A DNA stretch of 64,000 bases. Origin: Lachnospiraceae bacterium (GTDB lineage Bacteria; Bacillota; Clostridia; Lachnospirales; Lachnospiraceae). The position numbers and the translations under genes are program-made. Each line of letters starts with the position of its first letter. Position 1 is the stretch's first letter. Below are positions 34,780 to 44,218 of this stretch, one piece after another. The stretch lies in assembly GCA_910575835.1 (NCBI GenBank), contig CAJTGB010000001.1, positions 62,001-126,000 on the forward strand, in the 5' to 3' direction. The notes beneath the pieces are model-generated. The model saw nothing but the letters and a program-made list of their open reading frames with translations. It ran no database searches and was not told where the DNA came from.

Positions 34780-35978
34780 AACAATATATACTGACTGAAA
34801 GGGCTCATCTCATGTGTCCTAATATGCACTTTGGCATCAAGGCAAAAATCGCCGCAGGATACGACGAGGGGAAATTTCACGATGCACTTCGGGCGCTTGC
34901 GTCTGCACATCCATTTTTGAAAAGCAATGTTGCCCGAGAAGCTAAAAGCGGAAAGCTGTATTATTGCCAGCATCAGGAAATAAAAATCCCAGTTTTTGAG
35001 AAAGACAATGCTTCCCGGTGGCAAGATGATTATAGCGATATGACAAGATATGGCTGGGACGCTTTTAAGAAGTGCCTTTTGAAGCTCATAGTTTACCCAG
35101 ATAGAGAATCATTTGAAGTTATATTTATCGCGCATCACCTTTTGGGAGATGGACGCAGTATATTGAACTTGGTATGCGAATTTGCCAACTGCTATCTGTC
35201 CGGGAAAACGCCTACGCTTGCCGAAGAAAGCCCTATTTTGTCTATTGATGAACTTCCAAAAGGTAGCCAGCTTTCGTCAGTAAATAAGCTGATTATTGGC
35301 TATGCAAACCGCAAATGGAAACATGAAGGGCATACCGTCAGTTATGAGGATTACAGAAAATTTGAAACGGAGTTTATTGCCGACAATCCGGTTTCCTATC
35401 TGGAGGAGGTATGGGAGCCAAGGAAGACCGAAGAAGTTTTAAGAAAATGCCATGAACACGGAGTATCATTGAATGACTACCTTGTTGCCGAGATGATGCG
35501 TAAAGAGAAAACGAACCGGGTCGTGGCCGCAGTAGATATACGCAGACATCTCTCTCGCTATAAGGTAGGTGCGTTGGGTAATTATGCCTCTGCAACTGCA
35601 ATAGAGGTTTCCAATAAATCCGAAGATATTTGGAACATAGCGAGGTCAGTTTCGGAAAGGCTCAAAAAGAATATAAGTAATCCAGGAAAATTGATGATGA
35701 TCCTTGCCTGTTACCTCTATATGGAGCCGGAACTGATTGATGCTGCCGCAATTTCAGCTATAGGCAGATTTAACAGCAGCGCGGGAAAATTTATTGGGTC
35801 GGCAATCCTTGGGTATAAAAAACGCAATGGCTACAGTGTCACTAATCTTGGAAATGTGGATAATCCAAACATTGTTGAAGCGATGTTTATTCCTCCGGCA
35901 TCCCCTGCGAATGTTAAAACAATGGGTGTCCTTTCCGTAAACCATCGTTTGAAGAAATGTACTGCCCATTATCAATAA
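34776..35978 (+). CDS. Condensation-domain-like acyltransferase
   Basis: A 400-residue protein with the HHxxxDG catalytic motif (AHHLLGDGRS, His120-His121 to Gly126) shared by nonribosomal-peptide condensation domains, PapA-type acyltransferases and alcohol acetyltransferases. N-terminal half: ALASAHPFLKSNV, then LLKLIVYPDRESFEVIFIAH; C-terminal half has GNYASATAIEV and a YSVTNLGNVD block corresponding to the family's second core motif. It is single-domain, without carrier or adenylation partners nearby. Likely esterifies or amidates a small molecule under TetR control; substrate unknown. Confidence 0.7.
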   Translation: MKQYILTERAHLMCPNMHFGIKAKIAAGYDEGKFHDALRALASAHPFLKSNVAREAKSGKLYYCQHQEIKIPVFEKDNASRWQDDYSDMTRYGWDAFKKCLLKLIVYPDRESFEVIFIAHHLLGDGRSILNLVCEFANCYLSGKTPTLAEESPILSIDELPKGSQLSSVNKLIIGYANRKWKHEGHTVSYEDYRKFETEFIADNPVSYLEEVWEPRKTEEVLRKCHEHGVSLNDYLVAEMMRKEKTNRVVAAVDIRRHLSRYKVGALGNYASATAIEVSNKSEDIWNIARSVSERLKKNISNPGKLMMILACYLYMEPELIDAAAISAIGRFNSSAGKFIGSAILGYKKRNGYSVTNLGNVDNPNIVEAMFIPPASPANVKTMGVLSVNHRLKKCTAHYQ

Positions 35979-35984
35979 GATTGG

Positions 35985-36350
35985 GTAACTTTGGCCGGAA
36001 AGAGTGATTACTATTTGACAGCATTTTCAAATGCAGAAATTTCTGCTCTACAAGAAAAATATAGGAATGAAGTTATCGAACGTTGGGGCAGCACCCATGA
36101 GTATCAAGAGTTTTCTTCTTTTTTTCAGCCAGAGCCAAAAAAGAGAGAAATCGGAAGTGGAATGATTTTTTAATATATTCCCAAAATGTCTTTGAACGAC
36201 TGGCGGAATATAAGGCAGAAACACCTGCTTTACCTGCCATTCAATCCATTGTTGCAGAGTGGCAGGAGATATATCTGAAAACTTCTATCCCTGTTCGGAT
36301 GCTATGCTGATGTATCTGGGCGAATTTTATCAAACAGATGTTCCCCAACA
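35985..36350 (+). pseudogene. Degraded MerR-family (TipAS-type) regulator, C-terminal part
   Basis: Pieces of a TipAS antibiotic-binding domain in shifting frames: FSNAEISALQEKYRNEVIER, WGSTHEYQEF (35990-36110), then VAEWQEIYLKTS (36250) and, in another frame, ENFYPCSDAMLMYLGEFYQTD split near 36290-36345. The DNA-binding half is missing. A relic of a multidrug-sensing regulator. Confidence 0.6.
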
Positions 36351-36612
36351 AAAAGCGCAATTGCTCTGATAGTTGTTTCCACACTCACGTTCCCTATTCC
36401 TTGATTTTGGTTACACTGTTAATGTTCTCTTAATAAGCGGTGAAGATAGTTCAGAGCAACGCTAAAGAGCGATATGATAGGTACTCATCTTGCATTTTTT
36501 AGTTCACTATGCTACGATTGGCAATCAAATGTATGGCCTTCGGCTGTTAATAAATACCTACCAAATAATAGGCAGACCTTAACCTATGCCTTTATTAAAG
36601 GGATTATACAAT
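36351..36612. other. Gene-free stretch before the AraC gene
   Basis: AT-rich, no gene or clear hairpin seen; probably carries the promoter of the AraC-type gene. Confidence 0.4.
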
Positions 36613-37671
36613 ATGGAAAGCATAATAAATTTTAATGACATATTAGCTTTATCAAAAAAGTTGGAAACGGAACGACTAGACCGTGAATTAAGTGTAGTTA
36701 TGGTGGACGAATATAAAATAGATGATCAGTTACGGAAGTCACTTAAAAATGACACCTATCAATTTCCAGACACTTTTCAAACGAAAACAAATAAGCAGAT
36801 TCTAACAAGGGTACAAGATCAATTTTCGGCGAAAATACATATTAAAAGAACGCCCGTATATTTCCATAAACACGATTTTGTGGAAATTCTTTATATATAT
36901 AAGGGACACTGCAAGCAATTTATAGAAAATCTTGAAACCTGTATAGTATTGCAGGAGGGTGATTTATTTATGTTAAACCAGAATGTTATTCATGCCTTAC
37001 AGCAGGAAGATGAACAGTCTGTTTTGATTAAAATGATTATCCCTATGGAATGGATTTCCTATGAATTTATCCAGGATATAAACCATAAAAGTGCCTTGTT
37101 TGATTTTTTCGTAAGTGCAAAGTCTCCGCAGAGAGAATATTATAACTATTTACAATATTGTTGTGTGGGTGATGAGCGGCGTCTCATAGAAGGGATAATG
37201 ACAGAATACTACTTGAAACAACGCTACTTTGAGGCTGCAATAAAAAGTTACCTGCAGCTTCTTATGATCTTTCTTGAAAGAGAACAGAAAAAATACAAGT
37301 GTTGCAGGTATCGCTTATCCCATAGCTCTTTGCAAGCCGGAGAGATTATTCAATATATTTACAATCACAGTGAACATATTACATTGGAAGAATTAGCCCA
37401 TGTTTTTTCTTTCAATCAAAGTTATTTAAGCCGAGTTATTAAAGAAAATTGCAAGATGAATTTTCATGAATTAGTCAGAGAAAGCAGGTTGGAAAAGGCG
37501 GCTGTCCTTTTAAGCAGCTCTGATTACTCGGTGGAAAAAATTGCACAAGCAGTAGGCTATCAAAATGCTGTCCCCATTTATCAGGGGATAAAAGAAAAAT
37601 TTGGGTGTTCACCTGCTGAATACCGGAAAAGCTACGGTAAAATGAGTATAGAAAATTCCACAAATCAATGA
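36613..37671 (+). CDS. AraC-family regulator with cupin sensor
   Basis: 352 residues from MESIINFNDI. A cupin-like ligand domain lies at about 85-170 (VYFHKHDFVEILYIYKGHCK, then EGDLFMLNQNVIHALQ). The C-terminal AraC double helix-turn-helix is intact: ITLEELAHVFSFNQSYLSRV, KENCKMNFHELVRESRLEKA, DYSVEKIAQAVGYQNAVPIY. The MATE pump and kinase genes follow in the same direction and are the likely targets. Confidence 0.9.
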   Translation: MESIINFNDILALSKKLETERLDRELSVVMVDEYKIDDQLRKSLKNDTYQFPDTFQTKTNKQILTRVQDQFSAKIHIKRTPVYFHKHDFVEILYIYKGHCKQFIENLETCIVLQEGDLFMLNQNVIHALQQEDEQSVLIKMIIPMEWISYEFIQDINHKSALFDFFVSAKSPQREYYNYLQYCCVGDERRLIEGIMTEYYLKQRYFEAAIKSYLQLLMIFLEREQKKYKCCRYRLSHSSLQAGEIIQYIYNHSEHITLEELAHVFSFNQSYLSRVIKENCKMNFHELVRESRLEKAAVLLSSSDYSVEKIAQAVGYQNAVPIYQGIKEKFGCSPAEYRKSYGKMSIENSTNQ

Positions 37672-37760
37672 ATAGAATATCAATTCCCTTATATGTAAAA
37701 TGTATGAGTAACCTGATGAAAAAACACTTTCCAATACTTTTACAGTGAGGATTTTGTATT

Positions 37761-39092
37761 ATGGCAGAGGAACAAGTTAAAAATAGGCTGGAACAAGATT
37801 CTATTGGAAAACTCATGCTGGAACTATGCACACAGACAACGCTTTCCATTATGATTTATAATATCTATACCATTACAGATACGTTTTATGTATCAAAGGG
37901 AATAGGAAGTGTGGCAAGCGGCGCTATTGGGATTTTTTCGCCGGTTTTACTCTTAGTGAATGGCGTTAGTTCCACTTTGGGAACGGGGGGAGCCTCCATC
38001 ATATCCCGCAGGCTGGGCGAGAGAAATCCGGCTGGTGGAAAAAAAGTAGTAGGCTGCATGATGTGGCTTTGGGTTCTGTGTTCCTTGACAATTACGATCA
38101 CAGGACTTGCTTTTTTAGAACCGTTATTGGAATTATTAGGCAGTACCTCTGAAATTTATCCATATGCAGTAGAATATGGGCGGATCATGTTGATAGGTAC
38201 TATCATTAGCACAGGGTTCTCTGGTATTATGCGGGCAGAAGGGGATATTTTCTATTCTACGTTACAATGGTGCTGTCCCGTAATGATTAACCTGCTCTTA
38301 GACCCGCTGTTTATATATGGTTTTCATATGGGGATTTCCGGTGCCGCAGTAGCAACTTTAATTGCACAGCTTTTTTCTGCTGTAAACAGTATTTATTACT
38401 TTTTTATTCGGAAAAATACTCCATGCCGGGTAGCATTGGGCGATATTAGGTGGAACAGGCAGGCATGTAAAGAAATATTATATATTGGGTTGCCTGCTTT
38501 TCTCAATAGCCTCGGAAACAGTTTGACGGGTATGGTTGGAAACCAGATATTAGGACAAGTAGGAGGCACACAGGCAATCGGCACCTATGCAGTTATATCA
38601 AGAATACAATCCTTTCTTTCTACGCCGTTCTCTGGCATTATGCAGGGGATTCAACCTATGCTTGGTTTTGATTGGGGTCGTCAACAGAGAAAAAGAGTAA
38701 AAAGGACAGTGGCCTATGCAATATTAGGTGGAGCTGTATATGGAGGCGTTATTGCAGTATGCGTATATTGTGGAGCGGGTGGCATTGTAAAATTATTTTC
38801 TGTAGATTCTGAAATTACCAGTATAGGGAAAACGGCATTACAGATCATATGCTTCTCTTTGGTAATTGGAGGCATAATGCCTGTAATTCAGGCTTATTTT
38901 CTAGCATTGGGATATGGAAAAAAGGTCTTGTTTTTGTCATTGGAAAGTATTTTTGCCATTCGCTTACCGCTTTTACTGATAGCATGGCGGCTAGACAACC
39001 TTGACATTATATGGTGGATACTGGTTTTAACGGAATGGCTGATTGCAGGATTGGCCGTATATAACTATAAAATCGTAAGAAAGGAACGGTAA
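37761..39092 (+). CDS. MATE-family multidrug efflux protein
   Basis: Sodium- or proton-coupled drug exporter with 12 predicted membrane helices in two repeats of six. Typical pieces: LELCTQTTLSIMIYNIYTIT, TDTFYVSKGIG, GTGGASIISRRLGERN in the first half and GIMQGIQPMLGFDWGRQQRK in the second. 443 residues, normal length. The next gene starts one base after its stop, so the two are made together. Close to the clostridial MATE proteins of the MepA/NorM type; substrate unknown. Confidence 0.9.
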   Translation: MAEEQVKNRLEQDSIGKLMLELCTQTTLSIMIYNIYTITDTFYVSKGIGSVASGAIGIFSPVLLLVNGVSSTLGTGGASIISRRLGERNPAGGKKVVGCMMWLWVLCSLTITITGLAFLEPLLELLGSTSEIYPYAVEYGRIMLIGTIISTGFSGIMRAEGDIFYSTLQWCCPVMINLLLDPLFIYGFHMGISGAAVATLIAQLFSAVNSIYYFFIRKNTPCRVALGDIRWNRQACKEILYIGLPAFLNSLGNSLTGMVGNQILGQVGGTQAIGTYAVISRIQSFLSTPFSGIMQGIQPMLGFDWGRQQRKRVKRTVAYAILGGAVYGGVIAVCVYCGAGGIVKLFSVDSEITSIGKTALQIICFSLVIGGIMPVIQAYFLALGYGKKVLFLSLESIFAIRLPLLLIAWRLDNLDIIWWILVLTEWLIAGLAVYNYKIVRKER

Positions 39093-39093
39093 G

Positions 39094-40050
39094 ATGGAGA
39101 GCTTGACAAAGAACAAACAGAACAGAGAAACTATATCGAAGATGGTGGAAAAATATTTCTCACCGCTTAAAATGAAAAACTATCGGGAATTGACAGAGGG
39201 TTATTTTAATATTGCCTATGAAATTCATTTGAGTAATGAGGAACAAGTGATATTGAAAATAGCCCCATTAAAAGAAATGCGTGTTATGACTTATGAAAAA
39301 AATATCATGTCCAGCGAAGTGGAAGCTATGAAATTGGCTATCCGGCATGGTAAAATACCTGTACCTAAAATGCTGGGGTATGATGACAGTTGTACCATTT
39401 GCAATTCACCGTATTTCTTCATGGAAAAGCTAGAGGGAAAAAGCCTTAATACTATAAAAGACAGCTTATCATTAGAACAGATAAACCGTATACATGTTGA
39501 AACAGGAGAAATAAACAAAAGAATAAACGATATACTCTGTCCTGTGTTTGGGTATCCCGGACAGCCTGAATTTCAGGGAAAGGAATGGTATCCTATTTTT
39601 CGTAAGATGATGGAGGCGGGGGTAAATGATGCACAGCACGGAAATGTAGATTTAAAAATACCAATCGACCAGATGTGGCTTTGTCTTGATCGAGATAAAT
39701 CTATTTTTGAAGAAGTGTCAGAGCCAAAGTTGGTACATTGGGATTGTTGGGACGGAAATATCTTTATTCATTCTGGAAAAGTAACAGGAATCATAGATTG
39801 GGAACGGAGCATTTGGGGAGATCCTCTCATGGAAGTGGGGTTTCGTACTTACGCTGAGAATACCTGCTTTCAAAAAGGCTATGGGATTAAAAGACTAACT
39901 AAAAATCAGGAACGCAGGGCCTTATGGTATGATATATATTTAATGCTTTTGGTTGCATTGGAGTACGAATATAGAAAATATGAAACGATGGATAGCTATT
40001 ATTACGCAACACAAATGTTAATTAAACAGTTTGAAAAAGTACAGGGATAA
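39094..40050 (+). CDS. Aminoglycoside phosphotransferase-like kinase
   Basis: 318-residue protein-kinase-fold enzyme. Lysine region QVILKIAPLKE; hinge YFFMEKLEGKSL; catalytic loop LVHWDCWDGNIFIH (HxDx4N); metal-binding IIDWERSIWGDPLME. These are the hallmarks of APH and related small-molecule kinases, including macrolide and choline kinases. Coupled to the MATE gene and downstream of an AraC-type regulator, which suggests drug modification next to drug export. Substrate cannot be told from sequence. Confidence 0.82.
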   Translation: MESLTKNKQNRETISKMVEKYFSPLKMKNYRELTEGYFNIAYEIHLSNEEQVILKIAPLKEMRVMTYEKNIMSSEVEAMKLAIRHGKIPVPKMLGYDDSCTICNSPYFFMEKLEGKSLNTIKDSLSLEQINRIHVETGEINKRINDILCPVFGYPGQPEFQGKEWYPIFRKMMEAGVNDAQHGNVDLKIPIDQMWLCLDRDKSIFEEVSEPKLVHWDCWDGNIFIHSGKVTGIIDWERSIWGDPLMEVGFRTYAENTCFQKGYGIKRLTKNQERRALWYDIYLMLLVALEYEYRKYETMDSYYYATQMLIKQFEKVQG

Positions 40051-40063
40051 AAAACTGTTTACA

Positions 40064-40102
40064 AAGGAAGCGGAGGACGTTTATTCCTCCCCCGCTTCCT
40101 TG
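40064..40102. terminator. Rho-independent terminator
   Basis: AAGGAAGCGGAGGA ... TCCTCCCCCGCTTCCTT after the kinase gene, short T run; also works for the minus-strand remnant. Confidence 0.65.
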
Positions 40103-40379
40103 ATTCTGATTTCCCTGTCAATGGCTCCCTCGATAATCGGCAAATACGGTTCGGGACACAGCTTTATTTTGTGGCCGTTTCTCTGGAGTTATTTGCTCGC
40201 CAGCTCATAAAGTACCGGAATAATGGGAAGATAGCCGCTGTTTTCAATATTTACAAGATACCGGGGATCAATACTGATTTGTTCAGCCAATGCCCTACGG
40301 GACAATCCCAATGCATTACGCGCTTCTTTGATGCTGCTCCATGCGTTTCAAGGCCGGGATATTTTGTTTCTTTCGCCAT
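40077..40379 (-). pseudogene. Frameshifted XRE-type regulator
   Basis: MAKETKYPGLET opens in one frame; after a one-base loss near 40340 the helix-turn-helix continues in another (SSIKEARNALGLSRRALAEQ, then ISIDPRYLVNIENSGYLPII, ELASK). Beyond that stop, a third frame still encodes a plausible tail (LCPEPYLPIIEGAIDREIR). At least two frameshifts; non-functional. Confidence 0.65.
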
Positions 40380-40644
40380 AGCGTTTCACCCCTTTACATT
40401 GAATTATGTAATGTACTCCAGTAAAGAAAGTGGGAAAAAGCGTGGAACCATTTCAGTTCCGTATGACCGAGCCAGTTTCGGATATGGCTTGCACGCCTCG
40501 CAAGAACCGTCTGGCCAAAGTTGACAAGGCGGCCCTTGACGAGTCCCCATCCCCCGGCGTGGGGAGTTCCCCAACAAGCATTTTTGCGGACTCCGGCCAC
40601 GCAAAAAGAGCAAGTATGTCCAAACTTGCTCTGCTTGCCGGTAG
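40380..40644. other. GC-rich, transfer-origin-like remnant
   Basis: No convincing gene. TGGGGA-GT-TCCCCA (about 40569-40583) followed by ACAAGCA closely resembles, in the opposite direction, the TGCTTGTTGGGG ... CCCCA repeat at 29757-29783. Both may be relics of the oriT region of Tn1549-like elements. Confidence 0.4.
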
Positions 40645-40662
40645 TGTCCCGAATTCGGGACA
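40645..40662. repeat. Perfect 18-bp palindrome beside the RIT left end
   Basis: TGTCCCGAATTCGGGACA reads the same on both strands. It ends five bases outside the recombinase-trio end and contains the CCCGAA/TTCGGG core seen in the element's own repeats. Confidence 0.75.
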
Positions 40663-40667
40663 AAAAT

Positions 40668-40750
40668 GGTTATACCGAAAGTAAGATTATCCCGAATACT
40701 TCAATGAAAGCCTGTAACAGAGGCATTTCTTAAAGAAATATTCGGGATAA
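40668..40750. repeat. RIT left inverted end
   Basis: Starts GGTTATACCGAAAG, contains GATTATCCCGAATAC and AAATATTCGGGATAAC; reverse complement of the right end with few mismatches. Confidence 0.85.
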
Positions 40751-40826
40751 CTTTTTGTGTGTCCGCACTGTCAAATTCCCTGAAATTCAAGTTCTGGAAA
40801 AATAATTCGGGATAATCTTTGGCGCA

Positions 40827-41867
40827 TTATAAACCGTAAAGCCGTTTCAGGACTTCTTCATCACTGACGGTATAATTAACAGGTTCCGCTTCAAAGAAAG
40901 GATCAGAAGCCATTGCTTCCGTGATTGCTTTTCTTTTAGCTTCCGTATCCGCATGTGCGTAAATCAGCGTAGTCTCAAGCTGTTTATGCCCAAGCCACTG
41001 GGAGATCAGGGTCAGGTCCATACCATGCTGGTATAAGTGCATGGCCCTCGTATGTCTCCACAAATGGGGATGGACATTCAGGGGGACGTCCGGGCATTTC
41101 TCCTTTGCGGACGCGGCATATTTCTGAATCCGGAGCCTTGCCGTGTCATCGCACATTGCATTACGGATTCCCCTGCGTTCTACATAAAAGAGCCATTCCG
41201 ATGACATCCATGTTTCGCCCGGATGGAACACTTTCATGTAATTCTGCAGATGTTTTACAGTGTCTTTCATTAGCGGGACGATCCGGGTTTTCTTTCCCTT
41301 CCCGTGAAGCGTCACGGTTGGCGTTCTGTCAACTTTAATGTCACAGATTTTTACATCGAGAACCTCCTGAATGCGTGCTCCGGTATCGTACAGAAAAACC
41401 ATAAGGAACTGATCCCGGATTCCAATCTCTGTCCCGGTGTCCGGCTCTGCAAGGAGTGTTTTTACTGCATCTTCTGACATGTAATCCACTTTTGCGAATC
41501 GGTCATTCTTCTGGATTTTGATAGCTGCCAGCTCGCTTGCCACGCTGATATATTCCGGGCGGCATGCGGCAGCATAGGAAATAAATGCCCGGATGGCAGC
41601 CAGTCTGTTGTTGCGTGTAGCCGAAGCGGCGTTCTTTGCCTCCGAAAGCCAGTCAAGATAAGAGCTGACCGCTTTATAAGTAACCATCTCAAATGAAACG
41701 GACAATACGGAGATATTTTTTTGTCCGGCTACATATTTAAGGAACTGGTTTAAGGTTGTCCGGTAAGCCTTTACGGTATTACTGCTTGCTTTCCTCTGGT
41801 TCGGCAGGTAGACCAGCAGGAAATCCCGCAAAAGTGCGAACAACTGCTCGTCTTTTACTTTTCCCAT
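40827..41867 (-). CDS. RIT tyrosine recombinase, third gene
   Basis: 346 residues. N-terminal SAM-like core-binding domain (about 10-115), catalytic domain with Arg in DTGARIQEVLDVKI, the HLWRHTRAMHLYQHG box (HxxR), GHK and the nucleophile Tyr in TTLIYAHAD. Last of three tandem genes; overlaps the previous one by 13 bases. Confidence 0.9.
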   Translation of the reverse strand: MGKVKDEQLFALLRDFLLVYLPNQRKASSNTVKAYRTTLNQFLKYVAGQKNISVLSVSFEMVTYKAVSSYLDWLSEAKNAASATRNNRLAAIRAFISYAAACRPEYISVASELAAIKIQKNDRFAKVDYMSEDAVKTLLAEPDTGTEIGIRDQFLMVFLYDTGARIQEVLDVKICDIKVDRTPTVTLHGKGKKTRIVPLMKDTVKHLQNYMKVFHPGETWMSSEWLFYVERRGIRNAMCDDTARLRIQKYAASAKEKCPDVPLNVHPHLWRHTRAMHLYQHGMDLTLISQWLGHKQLETTLIYAHADTEAKRKAITEAMASDPFFEAEPVNYTVSDEEVLKRLYGL

Positions 41868-42829
41868 AGCTCTACCCGTGGGATCAGATGATTCATTCCT
41901 TCCCAGTCAATCCCTGCCGATTTTATCAGATTTTCCGGGAGAAGATGAATATAATAAGCCGTCGCTTCCAGCTCCTTGTGCCCCATATACGTCTGTAAAT
42001 AAGGCAGACGGGAGCTGAGGTCTTTCTTTTCGTCAAGCCACCGGTTCAAAACAGCGGTGGCAAATCGATGCCGGAGGTCGTATACTCTTACTGAGGGAAG
42101 AAGGTCTTTTGGAACATCCGGTTTCGACAAGGCAAAAAATCTCTTGAACTTTCCCTGTATCCAGCCGGCGGAGTAGGGTCCTCCGGTTGGAGAAGGGAAG
42201 AAAAATTCATTTTCAGGAAACGCCGCATCCCGGATGGCGGCATAAGATTTTGCCAGGGAATTCATTTCATCTGACATGACGATATTGCGGCTCTTATGTT
42301 TTTTTGTCTCAATGATCCGTACTTCCCCGGTATTCAGGTCCACTTCATTTCTTTTCAGGTTTCTTCCTTCATTCGGACGCAGCCCGCAGGTATACGTCAT
42401 GCGGAAGTAAGTGCTGAGCAGGATCGGACGGAACGGCTCTTTCGGATATTTGTATGCGTCGATTTCCCGGAAAAGTGCCGCCAGTTCATCGTCCCCGAAC
42501 AGGTATGGGACAAAGACTGTCCCTCCGGCGGTAAATCTGTCCGGCAGGATATAAGCGTTCCTGCCAACGGATTTCAGGTAAACGCCGAATCCCCGGATGA
42601 AAGAGGCCCTGCTGTGGATTACGCTGTTGGATTCCCCGTAATCAGGCTTCAGCCAGCCCAGAACGGTTCCTTCTGTCAGTTCCCCGGTTTCTTCACATTT
42701 TATGGAACAGTGCCGGTCAAACTGACGCGCCCTCCCAAGATAGGTGCTTTCGGAATAACCAAGGGATACTTTCAGGTCAATCAGGTTATCCAGATCATCT
42801 GCAAATATACTGGTAAAGCCACGGCTCAT
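41855..42829 (-). CDS. RIT tyrosine recombinase, second gene
   Basis: 324 residues. Catalytic signs: TCGLRPNEGRNLKRNEVDL (Arg), VYDLRHRFATAVL (HxxR form of box II), MGHKELEATAYYIHLLPENL (Tyr). Overlaps both neighbours (four bases with the first gene, ATGA), so all three proteins are made in a fixed ratio. Confidence 0.9.
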   Translation of the reverse strand: MSRGFTSIFADDLDNLIDLKVSLGYSESTYLGRARQFDRHCSIKCEETGELTEGTVLGWLKPDYGESNSVIHSRASFIRGFGVYLKSVGRNAYILPDRFTAGGTVFVPYLFGDDELAALFREIDAYKYPKEPFRPILLSTYFRMTYTCGLRPNEGRNLKRNEVDLNTGEVRIIETKKHKSRNIVMSDEMNSLAKSYAAIRDAAFPENEFFFPSPTGGPYSAGWIQGKFKRFFALSKPDVPKDLLPSVRVYDLRHRFATAVLNRWLDEKKDLSSRLPYLQTYMGHKELEATAYYIHLLPENLIKSAGIDWEGMNHLIPRVELWEK

Positions 42830-44073
42830 AGCAGTTCCCTCCTTCCCATCGGAATCCCCCTGAAATCAAGCGCGCATTCTTTCAGGTTCCTGGTATCGAG
42901 TGAAAGGTACTGCCGTGAGGATTTCAGGTCGTCATGTCCGAGGATCTGCGCAATGGTTGTGAGCGGCGTACCCGTAACGAGCAGCTTCCTGGCGAGACGC
43001 CTGCGTAGGCCGTGGAACCCTTTCCCGTCAAACGCATGTCTGGCAATACCGGCTTTTTTCTGATACTGCTGAAACATGCTTCCGATACAGACCGCATCGG
43101 AAATGGCTGTTTTGGGGGCCACGGCTCTCAGAAACACTTCCGGGCAGTCAGAAGCAGGACGGGCATTTAATATATAATCCTGCAGGGCAGCTCCGGTCTG
43201 TTTTACCAGAGGAACATAGACTGTCCTGCCGGTCTTTTTCTGGCACAGTCTGATCTCACCCTTCCGCCAGTCAATGTCGGACAGTTTCAGACGGATGAGG
43301 TCACAGGCCCGAAGGCCGGTTGTCGCAGCCGTCAGGATAATGGCGCGGTCTCTTTTTCCCATATCGCTTTCGGTGTCGATCACAGCAAGAATACGTTCCA
43401 GTTCTTCGTCCGTGACATAGCCCTGTATCGGCATATCCCGGTAAACCTTATAGGAAAACAGATCAGCACAGTCCGGCGCCGGAATTCCCGTCTCTTTCAG
43501 AAAGATATGGAAATATTTAAGGTAAAGGAGTATGTTGTGCAGGCTGGATGTTCTGACCTCCGCTGCGGTTTTTAATATAAATTTCCTCACATCATCGACA
43601 GAGACTTGTTCCAGTGATTCGTATCCGAGTGTTTCAAAGTGGCAAAGGTATCTGCGGACTACCCATACTACATCGTCACGGGTATTCGGGCCATAATTCT
43701 TATAGTCCAGGAAACAATCAATCAGCCGCTCGTTTTCTTCTCTGAGCAGATATTTTGTCCCATGTTTTGGCATCTTTAGATGGACCGTGCCGGTAAGGTA
43801 AAACTCATTCAGCCGGTTTGCCGCAGAACGGGTATTCCTGTAGTGACAGTCTGAGATTTCCTTTCTCGACAGCCGTTCTTTCTGAAGCCCTACGTACTCA
43901 TTTGTGATTTCGGGATCGTAAAAAGAGATTCCTTTTTTGCCGTAATAGATTGCAAACGCCCTCAGTCCCGGCTGAATGTTCCTCCAAATGCTGGATTCGC
44001 TGTAGCCGAGCCTTCTGGCTTCTGCAACCATCCGGGCAATCATTTCGTTGATGGTTACTTTGTTTTCATTCAT
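42826..44073 (-). CDS. RIT tyrosine recombinase, first gene
   Basis: 415 residues from MNENKVTINEMI, with GGAGG eight bases upstream; the longer open frame has no ribosome site. Catalytic residues: TTGLRACDLIRLKLSDIDW (Arg), FHGLRRRLARKLL (box II, HGLRR), LGHDDLKSSRQYLSLD (Tyr). Its N-terminal region (EARRLGYSESSIWRNIQPGL) resembles Tn554-type recombinases. Confidence 0.9.
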   Translation of the reverse strand: MNENKVTINEMIARMVAEARRLGYSESSIWRNIQPGLRAFAIYYGKKGISFYDPEITNEYVGLQKERLSRKEISDCHYRNTRSAANRLNEFYLTGTVHLKMPKHGTKYLLREENERLIDCFLDYKNYGPNTRDDVVWVVRRYLCHFETLGYESLEQVSVDDVRKFILKTAAEVRTSSLHNILLYLKYFHIFLKETGIPAPDCADLFSYKVYRDMPIQGYVTDEELERILAVIDTESDMGKRDRAIILTAATTGLRACDLIRLKLSDIDWRKGEIRLCQKKTGRTVYVPLVKQTGAALQDYILNARPASDCPEVFLRAVAPKTAISDAVCIGSMFQQYQKKAGIARHAFDGKGFHGLRRRLARKLLVTGTPLTTIAQILGHDDLKSSRQYLSLDTRNLKECALDFRGIPMGRRELL

Positions 44074-44218
44074 GGCAAATGCCTCCTTTGGTATAGTCAG
44101 GGAAATCCCTGCTGATTCCATTATCAGCAAAAGTCTTTATGACCGCTATAAAATTATCCCGAATCTTTTGAGTAATTGTATGTAGCTTTTCTTTTGAGGC
44201 TTAGCGAGACACAAAAAG

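Noticed and set aside
42296-43063. 255-codon plus-strand frame opposite the RIT recombinases
   Set aside because: Lies across the junction of two minus-strand recombinase genes with full catalytic motifs; no support of its own.
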